Source of the DNA: Niastella koreensis GR20-10
Lineage (GTDB): Bacteria > Bacteroidota > Bacteroidia > Chitinophagales > Chitinophagaceae
Direction of reading: 5' to 3'
Length of the DNA: 64,000 nucleotides
Assembly: GCF_000246855.1 (NCBI RefSeq)
Contig: NC_016609.1
Location: 4,526,001-4,590,000 of the forward strand
Of this stretch, positions 26,295-35,478 are shown in pieces. Under the pieces are notes generated by a model. It was not told where the DNA came from. It saw only the letters and a list, made by a program, of their open reading frames with translations, and did no database searches. The position numbers and the translations under genes are program-made. Within the stretch, counting starts at the first letter, position 1; each line of letters opens with the position of its first letter.

Positions 26295-29200
26295 CTACTG
26301 AACATCGATTCCCCCAATGGCGACGCCTTCCGCATCTGTAGCAGTTATGCGTATGGTATACTTACCGGCATTGATCATGGAGCCGCTGGTAGTAGTAAAA
26401 TAATTCCATTTTCCTTCGCGGGTATTGGTAAACTCCATAGGTTCCGTTTTCAGTACGGTGCCATCGGCCTGAATCAGTTGCCAGGTGGCTTTGCGTATTT
26501 CTGTTGATGGATTATAATAACGGAAAGTGATGGAGTATACATCCCCTACTCCTGTATTGATGGCAACATCGGCCTGGCCACCGGCTGGCCTGGTGAATAC
26601 TACTGATTCCCGTTTGTTTATAGTTTGCCGCGAAACGCCTTCACCTGTAGTTACCGCCTGGTCCATTTTATAGCTGGTGGTAGCTTTTTGATCGAAGGGT
26701 GGTTGCAAGGTGGTTACGGGCAATGCAAATACTGAGTACAGGCCTCCCCCCGGCCCTCCCGACCTGTCGGGAGGTAGATTGGCAACCTCGCGACTAACCG
26801 AAGCCTCCCCTGCATCTATGGCCACCGTTGAATTGGCTGTAAATCTTTTTCGATACAACTTAAAGGTAGTAGGTTTTGTATTTTGACACGTTGCTTTTGT
26901 ATCCTCATAATCTTTTAACCATTCCGGCCGCTGCAGACTGCTGTCTACGGCTATGAACACATCAGCATCAGCTGTAACAATGAAGGAGCTCAAAGCAGAC
27001 TGCCCAGCCTCCGGCATTTGAATCCACTCCGCCCCATACAGGGTTGGTGGTAATGCAGTAAATGCTACATCACTATTGATAAATTGTTTGTCACCGGTAT
27101 TCAGCCAGGTCTGCGCTTTTATCTTTTTTGCCGGTTCGCTGTCCTTTATTTCCAGTTTGCTTATTAACGCAGGCGAGGGGGCCGCTGCTTTTGCTTGTTT
27201 GTCTTTTGTAGAAATGGCAATAGCAGAAATAACCGCCTGTCCGGCTGCTATGTTCGGAAAGGAGATCGTTAATTGTCCGCCCGTTACATGCACATCTACT
27301 TCCTGCCTTAAAGCGCGGTTACCAACTTTCGACCAGATATCAAGGTTTTTGATAACCGTTTTATTATTGATAGCCACATCGAATTGCCGCCAGCCTTTGG
27401 CATTCAATCCGCCCTTGCACCACCAGGGTTCTATAAAATATAACTCCACGTGGTAATCACCATCAGGCACCGGAAACTCATAGCGCAACTGTTGCAGGCC
27501 ATAGCGAAACGTTTGTAACAACGGCCAGTCACTGGTGCCAGCAATGGGATCATAGAACTGGCGTTGACTGGCATAGAAAGCCGGCATCCCGGGAAATTGT
27601 TTTGTCCAGCTTACAGAACCCCAGGTATCGTTTGATTTCTTTTCGCGATCGGCTAACCAAATATTACCGTGACTATCCTGATAATCGGGACCACCGCAGT
27701 TTACCCGGTATAAGTAGTTATTGTCTTTTACGGGCGCTACCAGCATGGGCAGCATACCCTGCGTAGAAGGAAGACTGGTATATAAGCCCTGGAAACCAGG
27801 TGCAGTGGGCAAATACTGTAATACAATAACATCACTCGCTACTCTCTTTCCTTTCACATAACCCACGGCATACAATACATTGTATTTGATGTCAACGCCA
27901 TCCCATTGAAAATGGGTACCGATGCCATTTCTTTTATGCCTGCCTAAGGAAGCATTATTTACATCATTGAACAATTCTACTTCATCGCAATTGGAGTATA
28001 CCACAATGCCATCTTTTATACCGGGTGTTGTCCAGCGGCCGGGCCAGGTGTGCGAAACAATATACACCATGGGCGATGTTTCTTTGGGCGCATAATTGGA
28101 GCGGTACATATAGAACGCATCCAGCGGTTCTTCCCAGGGAGTTAACAAACCTTTATAGTTCACCGGGCCAATGCGATCGAGTTCGCGGAACCCTTCCCCA
28201 CTCTGCACCCGGCCGGGATTGTCGTGCGAGGTATAGATCCAGAAGAACTGTCCGCACGTACTGTCTTTCACCGATTCGGCCAACCGCACTTTGGTTTCCA
28301 TCAATTGCGTCATGCGGTCTTCACTCAGGGCCCCATTCTGTACGAAGCCTCCTTCCGTATGCAGATCCAGGGTACGCCAGGCGCCATACTCGCCAATCAA
28401 TTGCTGGCGGATAACATCACTGGCATAAGCAGAAGGATTACCGCCATAGGTGCCCGTCCAGTTTTGCGGCACATCCCAATCGGTGCCTTCGCCACCATTA
28501 CAGGTAGTTACTTTTCGTTGAGCCGATGTAGTGGGGTCCAGTTCGCGGATCAGTTGCGTGCACTCCTTTGCAAAGTCTTCGGGGATCTTACTTTCGTTTT
28601 GCAACCCCCATAAAACCAGGGAAGGACTGTTACGCCGTTCTATCACCCATTCTTTCAACAATGTTTTAAAGTTATTTTTAAATTCAGGGGTATTGTACCA
28701 TATGTGGGCCGAGAGTTGCGTCCACCAAAGCAGGCCCAGGCTGTCCAGCAGGTGTTGGTAGCGCAGATTATGGGGCTGGTGTGCATCGCGAAAGGCGTTA
28801 AAGCCAACTGCTTTTATCTGTTGCACCCGGGCCGTAACTTCCGCATCACTGAATGCATGACCACCGCCCATGAGGTGCTCATATTCGGCAATACCTGTGA
28901 TGAAAACCGGTTTACCATTCAGGAAGAATTGTTTGGAAGGGCCGCTTCTGCCAATGGGCCAGCTGATCCACCGGATGCCATAAGGCGTTTCGGTAACATC
29001 TGTCACTTTTCCATTCTGTAACACTTCTGTTACCAGGGTGTAACAATAGGGATCGCTCAGCGACCACAGGTGAGGCGTTTTTATGATTGGCAGTTGTTGC
29101 GGCGTTTCGGCCACCGCGCCCGGTTGCAGAGTACTGTTAGCCATTGCAGTAACCATTACCTGTTTTGCCCTGTTCAACAGGCGCTGACTGATAGTAATGG

Positions 29201-29888
29201 TAACCGGTTTATTGCTGTAATTCTTTACTGTTGTTGCCAGGTTCAACTGTGCCGATCTTTCCGACACCGTTGTATCGTTCCAGATGTGCACCCCAAACGG
29301 TTCTACCCGGATTGCATTGGTGGTAATTAAATGAACCGGACGGAAAATACCCATGGGCTGCGACCCTTCACTAAAACCCCGCTCGTCTGAACAGCCGCCA
29401 CAAACCCAGGGCAGGGTTTGAATATTGGCCGGATGATCGGCACGCACTGCCAGCAGGTTGGGTTTGTTATTGTCGACCAGCAGATCGGTAATATCGATGG
29501 TAAACGTGGTCCTTCCACCGGCATGTTCACCTGCTTTTTTTCCATTCACCCACACTGTAGCAAAAGAACCCACTCCTTCAAACCATAAAAAATATCTTTT
29601 ACCATTTTCTTTACGGGCTACCGTAAATGTTCTGCGATACCAGGCATAGCCATGGCGGTTGCCATGCAACAAGCGGCGGTAGCCCTCATAGGCATCCCAA
29701 TTATGCGGCACTGTTACCGCCTGCCAGCTGACTGTATTAAATGCCGGATTTTCAAACCCATCAAACGCATGCCGATTGGTATCGTTAGCAATGGATTGCC
29801 AGTTACTATTCAACAAAACATCACTGCGTTGAGCCAACGCCTGCAATGCACACAACAATGAAAAAAGGACCAGAATATTTTTAATCAT
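26295..29888 (-). CDS. Large multi-domain GH2 glycosidase with malectin-like and CBM-like modules
   Basis: 1197 residues, about 400 longer than a simple GH2. Signal peptide 1-19; sugar-binding domain about 25-185 (PHNWDAYEGYRR, a Cys pair in WVCGGCSDERG); Ig-like about 190-295; TIM barrel about 300-600 with Glu432 in LQNES (acid/base) and Glu500 in IGEYGAW (nucleophile); an Ig-like domain; a malectin-like domain about 745-890 (YHVELYFIEPWWC); and a C-terminal beta-sandwich resembling CBM6/35 (about 1080-1197). A REP-like palindrome at 26741-26774 is translated in frame as a Pro/Gly-rich linker near residues 1039-1049. It follows the GH95 gene by 10 bp, so both are one operon. Substrate inferred to be a pectin side-chain sugar. 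Confidence 0.88.
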   Translation of the reverse strand: MIKNILVLFSLLCALQALAQRSDVLLNSNWQSIANDTNRHAFDGFENPAFNTVSWQAVTVPHNWDAYEGYRRLLHGNRHGYAWYRRTFTVARKENGKRYFLWFEGVGSFATVWVNGKKAGEHAGGRTTFTIDITDLLVDNNKPNLLAVRADHPANIQTLPWVCGGCSDERGFSEGSQPMGIFRPVHLITTNAIRVEPFGVHIWNDTTVSERSAQLNLATTVKNYSNKPVTITISQRLLNRAKQVMVTAMANSTLQPGAVAETPQQLPIIKTPHLWSLSDPYCYTLVTEVLQNGKVTDVTETPYGIRWISWPIGRSGPSKQFFLNGKPVFITGIAEYEHLMGGGHAFSDAEVTARVQQIKAVGFNAFRDAHQPHNLRYQHLLDSLGLLWWTQLSAHIWYNTPEFKNNFKTLLKEWVIERRNSPSLVLWGLQNESKIPEDFAKECTQLIRELDPTTSAQRKVTTCNGGEGTDWDVPQNWTGTYGGNPSAYASDVIRQQLIGEYGAWRTLDLHTEGGFVQNGALSEDRMTQLMETKVRLAESVKDSTCGQFFWIYTSHDNPGRVQSGEGFRELDRIGPVNYKGLLTPWEEPLDAFYMYRSNYAPKETSPMVYIVSHTWPGRWTTPGIKDGIVVYSNCDEVELFNDVNNASLGRHKRNGIGTHFQWDGVDIKYNVLYAVGYVKGKRVASDVIVLQYLPTAPGFQGLYTSLPSTQGMLPMLVAPVKDNNYLYRVNCGGPDYQDSHGNIWLADREKKSNDTWGSVSWTKQFPGMPAFYASQRQFYDPIAGTSDWPLLQTFRYGLQQLRYEFPVPDGDYHVELYFIEPWWCKGGLNAKGWRQFDVAINNKTVIKNLDIWSKVGNRALRQEVDVHVTGGQLTISFPNIAAGQAVISAIAISTKDKQAKAAAPSPALISKLEIKDSEPAKKIKAQTWLNTGDKQFINSDVAFTALPPTLYGAEWIQMPEAGQSALSSFIVTADADVFIAVDSSLQRPEWLKDYEDTKATCQNTKPTTFKLYRKRFTANSTVAIDAGEASVSREVANLPPDRSGGPGGGLYSVFALPVTTLQPPFDQKATTSYKMDQAVTTGEGVSRQTINKRESVVFTRPAGGQADVAINTGVGDVYSITFRYYNPSTEIRKATWQLIQADGTVLKTEPMEFTNTREGKWNYFTTTSGSMINAGKYTIRITATDAEGVAIGGIDVQ
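26741..26774. repeat. REP-like palindromic element inside a coding region
   Basis: C-rich block followed by the dyad CTCCCGAC-CT-GTCGGGAG. The same arrangement is found in the 50810-50843 linker with only a few changes, and the C-rich part at 6285-6306. Here the element is inside the GH2 frame and is translated as LPPDRSGGPGGG, keeping the frame open. Confidence 0.65.
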
Positions 29889-29898
29889 GCTTCAAATT

Positions 29899-32730
29899 CT
29901 ATTGACGGTTCAGACTACCGTTAAATATATAGCTGCCATTCTTTTTTGTTGCCAATTCAATTTCCTTTGCGCCATATTTCAGATGACATGTGTTACCGTT
30001 TTTAGAAACAACTTTCAAATGGTTTAACCTGCCTTGTTTCCAGCTGATATCCAGTACAAAACCACCACGGGCGCACATGCATTTCACTTCCCCATCGGGT
30101 AATTCACCAGGTAATGCAGGTAATAATTCAATCACACCGGTATGGCTTTGCATGATCATTTCTGCAATACCCGAAGAGGCGCCAAAATTACCATCGATCT
30201 GGAAAGGCGGGTGTGCATCGAATAAATTATTATATAAGCCGCCTCTTTCGCGGCCATTGTCGTCCATAGCAGGTGTAAACAGGTTCCTGACCATCAACAA
30301 GGCATGATCACCTTCTTTAAACCGGGCCCATACATTCACTTTCCAGGAAAGGCTCCAGCCGGTGCCGCCATCGCCGCGATAGATCAACGACTGGCGGGCC
30401 GCTTTCATCATAGCGGAATCTTTCCAGGTTATATCGGTACCGGGGAATACCCCCCATAAATGAGAAATATGGCGGTGCTGATCATTTACATCATCTATAT
30501 CCTCCATCCACTCCTGCAATTGATTGTGTTTGCCGATTTTATTAGGCGCAATTTGCGGGATCAGCGTTTTCAGTCTTTCAGCAAAAGCAGCGTCTGTTTT
30601 CAACACCGCAGCAGCTGCACTGCAATTCCGGAACAATTCTCTGATGATCTGATGATCCATGGTTGGACCAGCTACCAACCCGCCATGTTCGGGGGAATTG
30701 GAGGGCGTGCTGATCAAATAACCGGTCTTCGGATCTTTAACCAGGAAATGCTCGAAGAACTGCGCAGCGCCCTGCAGGTTGGGGTATTGCGCCCTTAGGA
30801 AAGCAGTATCCTGCGTGTAAAGAAAATGTTCCCATATGTGCAGGGTCAGCCAGGCAGCGCCGGTAACCCAGATCCCATGGTTACTCGCATTGATAGGCGC
30901 CGTGCCGCGCCACAGATCGGTATTGTGATGCAGTACCCAACCCGGCGCGTTATAATGGTCTTTCGCCGTTTGATGTCCTGCTACGGCCAGTTCATTTATC
31001 ATGTTGAACAAAGGCTGCGTACAGGTGGAGAGGTTCAACACTTCGGCAGTCCAGTAATTCATTTCCAGGTTGATGTTGGTCGTATACTTACTGCCCCAGG
31101 GTGGCGTCAACAGATCGTTCCAGATACCCTGCAGGTTGGCAGGCTGTGTGCCCGGCCGGGAAGAGGAGATCAACAAATAACGGCTGTACATTAAAAAGAG
31201 GGGTACCAGTGCTGCATCGTCCTTCATGTTGAACTGACGGATGCGTTCGTTCGTCGGCAGTCCGCTGTTCTTTCCTGCCGGAACAGTGAAACTGAAGGTT
31301 TCGAACAATTTGTGGTATTCATTCAGATGCGCTGTTTTTATAGAAGCGTAAGGAACACCTTTTACCCGGGCCAGGGCCGCTTTACAGGCAGCCACCGGAT
31401 CGCCCGATACATCTTTATAATTTTTAAAACTGGTAGCGGCCACCAGGTAAAAATTTACTTCCGTGGCCTGCTGCAGGTTGATGGCCGTGTCGTTTACCGT
31501 TAGCCTGCCACCTGTTGCCGTAGCATACAGATACCCTACCGCTTTTAATACGCCATTGCTTACTTCCAGTGACAAGGACAATGTATGATCATCAATTTTC
31601 TTTACAACATATTTTTTATGAGGCGTATTCAATACCGCCTGTAACGACAACGCGCCGGGTTTGCTGGCCGTTACATGCATTACCACGCATTGATGCGGGG
31701 CGCTGATAAAATATTCGCGGTTATAGGAAACACCATTTGCCGTATAGGAGACGGTGGAGATGGCATTATCCAGATCGAGTGAGCGTTGGTAATCGCTGCT
31801 GTTATTGCCATGCGCAAAACGGAAATACAGATCGCCGAATGGCAGGTAATCGGCCTCGTAACGAGGCAGGGCCGGCGGCGCATCGTTCTGAATAAAATAC
31901 TTCCAGGTATTTCCCAGTGACACCGTATCAACATCACCACCTTCAGGGTATACAACCAACGTTCTGGCCGTGCCCTTCACCCCGGTAAAACCACCTTTAT
32001 CGAAAAAATTAATAACCTGGATGGCCACGGTATTCTTTCCTTCCTTTAATGCCGAAGCCGGAATGGTATATTTTCTTTTTTTACTGATGCCTTCATCGTG
32101 TCCCACCAGCTGACCGTTTACATAAGTATAATCCAGATCGCGGATGCGGCCCAGATCGAGCACCAGGTTCTTACCCAGCCATTTTGCCGGCACATTGAAG
32201 GAAGTACGAAACCACAGCGAACCGTCGGTACCTTCCAACCCAACCCGCTCCCACCCTTCGGGTGTTGGCAGTTGCATGGCAGGCCAGTTATTATCGTTAT
32301 ACGTTACCCCAGCTGGTTCTATTTGTGCCCGCACAGACCTGAACCAGGTATCTTTCTGTAATTCGTAGGCGCTGTCGTCGGGAGCTTTCAGGCCCATAAA
32401 ATATTTCTCACCCATAGCTTCCGACTCTGCCTGTTTACCTTCCGCCAGCAACTGACGCATTGGCTGCAGGTATTGTGCCGCGCCGGGATGCGAATACGAA
32501 CGCGGCCGGCCGCTCCACAGGGTTTCCTCATTCAGTTGTAAATGTTCTTCCCCTACGCCACCAAACACCATCGCGCCGAGGCGGCCGTTGCCAAGCGGCA
32601 GGGCGTCCGTCCAGGTGGCAGCAGGTTGCTGATACCACAGGCGAAGCGGCTGCTTTTGTGCATATGACTGGGAAAAAGGACTAACAACCGTTAACAATAA
32701 GGAAAAACGAAGCCAGGTTTTCAGGTGCAT
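29899..32730 (-). CDS. GH95 alpha-L-fucosidase/alpha-L-galactosidase-type enzyme with inserted beta-sandwich
   Basis: About 943 residues. The open frame reaches a TTG at 32763, but the ATG at 32730 yields a proper signal peptide ending QSYAQ. The N-terminal GH95 beta domain starts WYQQPAATWTDALPLGNG and is interrupted at about residues 100-290 by a GH2-type galactose-binding-like sandwich (WFRTSFNVPAKWLGKN, YTYVNGQLVGHDEG). The (alpha/alpha)6 barrel follows with the family's catalytic features: TNINLEMNYW (paired Asn), Glu681 in SPEHGG and Asp846 in IDGNFGAS. GH95 members release L-fucose or L-galactose, both present in RG-II. First gene of the GH95-GH2 operon. The insertion is unusual for the family. 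Confidence 0.88.
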   Translation of the reverse strand: MHLKTWLRFSLLLTVVSPFSQSYAQKQPLRLWYQQPAATWTDALPLGNGRLGAMVFGGVGEEHLQLNEETLWSGRPRSYSHPGAAQYLQPMRQLLAEGKQAESEAMGEKYFMGLKAPDDSAYELQKDTWFRSVRAQIEPAGVTYNDNNWPAMQLPTPEGWERVGLEGTDGSLWFRTSFNVPAKWLGKNLVLDLGRIRDLDYTYVNGQLVGHDEGISKKRKYTIPASALKEGKNTVAIQVINFFDKGGFTGVKGTARTLVVYPEGGDVDTVSLGNTWKYFIQNDAPPALPRYEADYLPFGDLYFRFAHGNNSSDYQRSLDLDNAISTVSYTANGVSYNREYFISAPHQCVVMHVTASKPGALSLQAVLNTPHKKYVVKKIDDHTLSLSLEVSNGVLKAVGYLYATATGGRLTVNDTAINLQQATEVNFYLVAATSFKNYKDVSGDPVAACKAALARVKGVPYASIKTAHLNEYHKLFETFSFTVPAGKNSGLPTNERIRQFNMKDDAALVPLFLMYSRYLLISSSRPGTQPANLQGIWNDLLTPPWGSKYTTNINLEMNYWTAEVLNLSTCTQPLFNMINELAVAGHQTAKDHYNAPGWVLHHNTDLWRGTAPINASNHGIWVTGAAWLTLHIWEHFLYTQDTAFLRAQYPNLQGAAQFFEHFLVKDPKTGYLISTPSNSPEHGGLVAGPTMDHQIIRELFRNCSAAAAVLKTDAAFAERLKTLIPQIAPNKIGKHNQLQEWMEDIDDVNDQHRHISHLWGVFPGTDITWKDSAMMKAARQSLIYRGDGGTGWSLSWKVNVWARFKEGDHALLMVRNLFTPAMDDNGRERGGLYNNLFDAHPPFQIDGNFGASSGIAEMIMQSHTGVIELLPALPGELPDGEVKCMCARGGFVLDISWKQGRLNHLKVVSKNGNTCHLKYGAKEIELATKKNGSYIFNGSLNRQ

Positions 32731-32966
32731 ATAGATGGATATATGGGTAATTAGACGGAACAAGACTTACCAGGGTTGCGCCCTGCTTGGGCAGCAAGAT
32801 ACAATTCTTAGTTCGCAGTTCAGAGTTCCGGGTTCAGAGTTCCAGTTAAAGTGTCATTAAGACAAATATTGCACGCTACCTTGGCCTTTAGCCCTCTGCC
32901 CTTTGCCTGTCTCATCATATCAATAATTTCATTTACTTTGGCCCGGACGCACAAAAATTACCAACA

Positions 32967-33917
32967 ATGAGCACAGCGCAACCGGCCAACCCTGAAGCAA
33001 TTTTTGAAAAGGAATTTCAGGCAGCCATTCCCCGATATCTATCCAAACCCGGTGTTGATATAGGCCTGAAAATGCGGAATAAGGACACCGACGAAGTAAT
33101 GTTGTTTGCGGAAGCTTTTCCGGACGCCTTTGCTACCTGGCAAACAGTACAGTCATTGCCAGACAGGCGCGGGATCATTTATTCGGCGTTGGACGGTTTT
33201 ATGGGAAACGACCTGCAATTGTGGCAAATTGTTGAACGGTTTACCGATGACCGTTACCCGCAGCGGGCGCTGGAAGCTGCCACCACCCATGCCGACGCAG
33301 CAGACCTGAGCAATAGCAACTATTGGGCGGCTGTAGCAAAAACAAATCTTGTTTTAACCAACTATAGCCAGGCGGAGGCTAATGCCCTAAAAGCATTAAC
33401 CCTCGAAATAACTAACATCCGGGCCAAGCTGGCGTTGGCAGATGTTTATCACGCCCTGGGCAAAGTTGAGGACGCACATGCCTTTTACAACGAGATCCTG
33501 CAGGAGCGCCTGCCCAAAACAAATGCAACCTCACTCACATTTGCCCAACTGGTAGGCTTTGAAGGAAACATTTTACCCTCCCCTTTTTATGCGCTCGACT
33601 GGTTACAAAGCCATCCCGATACCACCATCGATACCTGGAATTGGGCCAATGACGAGTTTTATTACAGTCCGCACTTCAGGGCGCAATTCGCATATTACCT
33701 GATACAACAAAAAGAGACCGTAAAGGGATTGGTAAAGCTGTTCACGTTAGCCAAAGAAATGCCCTGGTTTAAAGAAGCGGTGATCAACAGCTGGCATTTG
33801 ATCAATCAGCTGGGTATGGCCGGCAATATGCCCAATGACAATCGCTGGCTCGAAGAAACGATGAAAGCCAATCGATGGGACCCGCATGATACGGGATTGC
33901 AGCGGATAGAGCTGTAA
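32967..33917 (+). CDS. TPR-like cytoplasmic protein of unknown function
   Basis: 316 residues with no signal peptide or membrane segment. The protein is helical throughout; residues about 110-185 look like two or three tetratricopeptide repeats (NYWAAVAKTNLVLTNYSQAE, AKLALADVYHALGKVEDAHA). The C-terminal half is rich in Trp and Tyr. It stands alone on the plus strand, divergent from GH95. A -7-like word TTACTTTG (32933-32940) lies 27 bp before the ATG. It shows no link to carbohydrate use; function not recognised. Confidence 0.7.
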   Translation: MSTAQPANPEAIFEKEFQAAIPRYLSKPGVDIGLKMRNKDTDEVMLFAEAFPDAFATWQTVQSLPDRRGIIYSALDGFMGNDLQLWQIVERFTDDRYPQRALEAATTHADAADLSNSNYWAAVAKTNLVLTNYSQAEANALKALTLEITNIRAKLALADVYHALGKVEDAHAFYNEILQERLPKTNATSLTFAQLVGFEGNILPSPFYALDWLQSHPDTTIDTWNWANDEFYYSPHFRAQFAYYLIQQKETVKGLVKLFTLAKEMPWFKEAVINSWHLINQLGMAGNMPNDNRWLEETMKANRWDPHDTGLQRIEL

Positions 33918-33977
33918 ACACTACACAATAACTCATCTAATACCTAAAAAGGCACGAAACCTGATTATGGTTATTGA

Positions 33978-34268
33978 TAAGTGACTTTGGCTCATAAGTA
34001 AGCTACTTTGGCTCGGAATGTAGCAACTTTTGAACGGACATAAGCAAAGTTTGACCAAATGTTAGCTATTTGAGCTTGATAGTAGTCAACTTGTAATCCG
34101 AAGTTGGTACGTGATATGCTTAGTTAGCAACTTATAGCTCAATGTTAACCATACATGAGTCATAGTTAGTTATAAATGCGGCATAATAAGTAACAATGGG
34201 GCAAATAAGCAACTTTTGCCCAAATCTTCGAAACATTAGCCCAATAATTGCAAACTTTTCACTCAAAG
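33978..34268. repeat. Degenerate tandem repeat with ~21-nt period
   Basis: The 483-bp gap after the TPR gene is dominated by about 12 drifting copies of a unit close to TAAGCAACTTTTGCCCAAATG. Well-phased 20-21-nt copies begin at 34021, 34041, 34062, 34083, 34145, 34166 and 34187; flanking copies vary between 16 and 26 nt. No long ORF crosses it. It may be a worn minisatellite or the remains of a heptapeptide-repeat gene; 34200-34268 can be read as an open stretch with recurrent NF and SP pairs. Nothing else is seen between 33918 and 34345. Confidence 0.6.
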
Positions 34269-34345
34269 TTTTAAAGATTACAGACAATCTTTCATGTTTT
34301 TTCAGAAAGTATACCCCACCCTGAACCTGATGGGCTGGGTGTAAA

Positions 34346-34375
34346 AAATGGCCGGGTATGCTAACCCAGCCATTT
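34346..34375 (-). terminator. Terminator downstream of the RHS-linked small genes
   Basis: A 12-bp stem (34346-34357 with 34364-34375) that on the minus strand is complete with one G-U pair, a 6-nt loop, and is followed by a run of six T. It ends the minus-strand transcript of the RHS cluster. Confidence 0.75.
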
Positions 34376-34400
34376 ATATCTTACGCTTTATATTGAGGCC

Positions 34401-34823
34401 TTATGAGGAAACCTTGACTTTACCTATTCTATTAAAAGTCAAAATATGATCTTCATATAATATCACTTCCCCCTTTCTGTTCATGAAATAAAATAAATTA
34501 CAGTTATTAGGAACCGATGAACTTGTGATATTATTTCCTCTGGCAATTAATTCTTCTCCCCTTAATGAAAAAGAAATAACAGGACTTTGTTTTTCCTTTA
34601 GCAGCTGCAGTACCCAGGAGTTTAATATTTCTATCTTAATAGTATACTTTTCATTCGACAATAACTTATAGTCATTGGCAATTATTTTTATTGTATCGGA
34701 ATTTACCTGACACCAAATATTTTGATGACAATTTTTAGCATTGGCATATTCACTTAAAACTATGAAATTACCTATGATTATAATACCCACTTTCACCAGG
34801 CTTAATACCTTGAACAGTCCCAT
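34401..34823 (-). CDS. Small AT-rich hypothetical protein, possible exported immunity/accessory protein
   Basis: 140 residues, with a hydrophobic N-terminus (about 8-28) that may be a signal peptide or anchor, then a beta-rich soluble part with one Cys pair region (NCHQNIWCQ) and a second Cys near NNCNLFYF. No family recognised. Codon use is far more AT-rich than the glycosidase genes, as for the neighbouring RHS tip, which suits horizontally acquired toxin/immunity cargo. It is the last gene before the terminator at 34346. Its first 50 bases overlap another short open frame (34768-34947), so the start is uncertain. Confidence 0.5.
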   Translation of the reverse strand: MGLFKVLSLVKVGIIIIGNFIVLSEYANAKNCHQNIWCQVNSDTIKIIANDYKLLSNEKYTIKIEILNSWVLQLLKEKQSPVISFSLRGEELIARGNNITSSSVPNNCNLFYFMNRKGEVILYEDHILTFNRIGKVKVSS

Positions 34824-34947
34824 AAGTTGGAATTTTTGATTGTAAAGTTGATAATTTCATAACCTCGGGTTTAGCAGTACCAATAAGGCCCTTGATAATC
34901 GTGGGTTTTATTGCAGTATAATTAACACATGGTTCAATAAAGATCAT
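34768..34947 (-). CDS. Candidate 59-codon ORF overlapping two neighbours
   Basis: An ATG at 34947, inside the last codons of the 180-residue gene, opens a frame of 59 codons ending at 34768. Its product (MIFIEPCVNY... ending GESGYYNHR) is soluble and basic, with no recognised domain. It fills the 110-bp linker between the two hypothetical genes and then overlaps the start of the 140-residue gene in another frame. Either this is a small coupled gene, or it is the remnant of a longer gene disrupted here. Weak call. Confidence 0.22.
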   Translation of the reverse strand: MIFIEPCVNYTAIKPTIIKGLIGTAKPEVMKLSTLQSKIPTYGTVQGIKPGESGYYNHR

Positions 34948-35476
34948 GATAATCCATATCCTTTACAACCTCAAAATAAAACCATCGGCTAATTGCATAT
35001 TGTCTTGGAATCACAGGGGGAACATTCAAAGGTGTTTTTAGCAGATGAACACGCATTCTGTATTTCCCTTTATAAAAAGCACCTATCCTGCTTATTAAAT
35101 TAAAGTTCAATTCGGTCGAATCACCAGGCTTTAATTTAATATAAACCCTTTTGGGGTCCGGCGTACTGTCTCCAAAATAATAATCAACATGCTTATCAAC
35201 AAATTGATTATACTTACCATTTTGATTTTTTTGCAACTCCGTATAAACATTCGCAAAAGGGTCAAACTTTGTACCCTCTATCAAAGACATATGAACTAAA
35301 ATAGTATCTGTCTCTTTATTAATATACTTGACCTTTAGATTAAGTTTATTAGTATCAGACACCATTCCTTCAAAAAATAAAAATTTATACGTTTCTTCTT
35401 TTGGATAAACAGGAGTCTGCGAATAAAGCCAGGTGACGCTCAAGTTTAATAACACGAAGACGATCGTAATTCGCAT
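34934..35476 (-). CDS. Exported hypothetical protein, candidate immunity protein of the RHS tip
   Basis: 180 residues with a clear signal peptide (1-19, ending LYSQ) and a mature beta-rich domain (ETYKFLFFEG, KYINKETDTILVHMSL, GDSTELNFNL, KYRMRVHLLKTPL). No family recognised. It begins 2 bp after the stop codon of the RHS protein, so translation is probably coupled. In RHS and other polymorphic toxin systems the immunity gene directly follows the toxin tip. An exported immunity protein would mean that the toxin acts in the periplasm or at the surface. Role inferred from position only. Confidence 0.55.
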   Translation of the reverse strand: MRITIVFVLLNLSVTWLYSQTPVYPKEETYKFLFFEGMVSDTNKLNLKVKYINKETDTILVHMSLIEGTKFDPFANVYTELQKNQNGKYNQFVDKHVDYYFGDSTPDPKRVYIKLKPGDSTELNFNLISRIGAFYKGKYRMRVHLLKTPLNVPPVIPRQYAISRWFYFEVVKDMDYHDLY

Positions 35477-35478
35477 AA

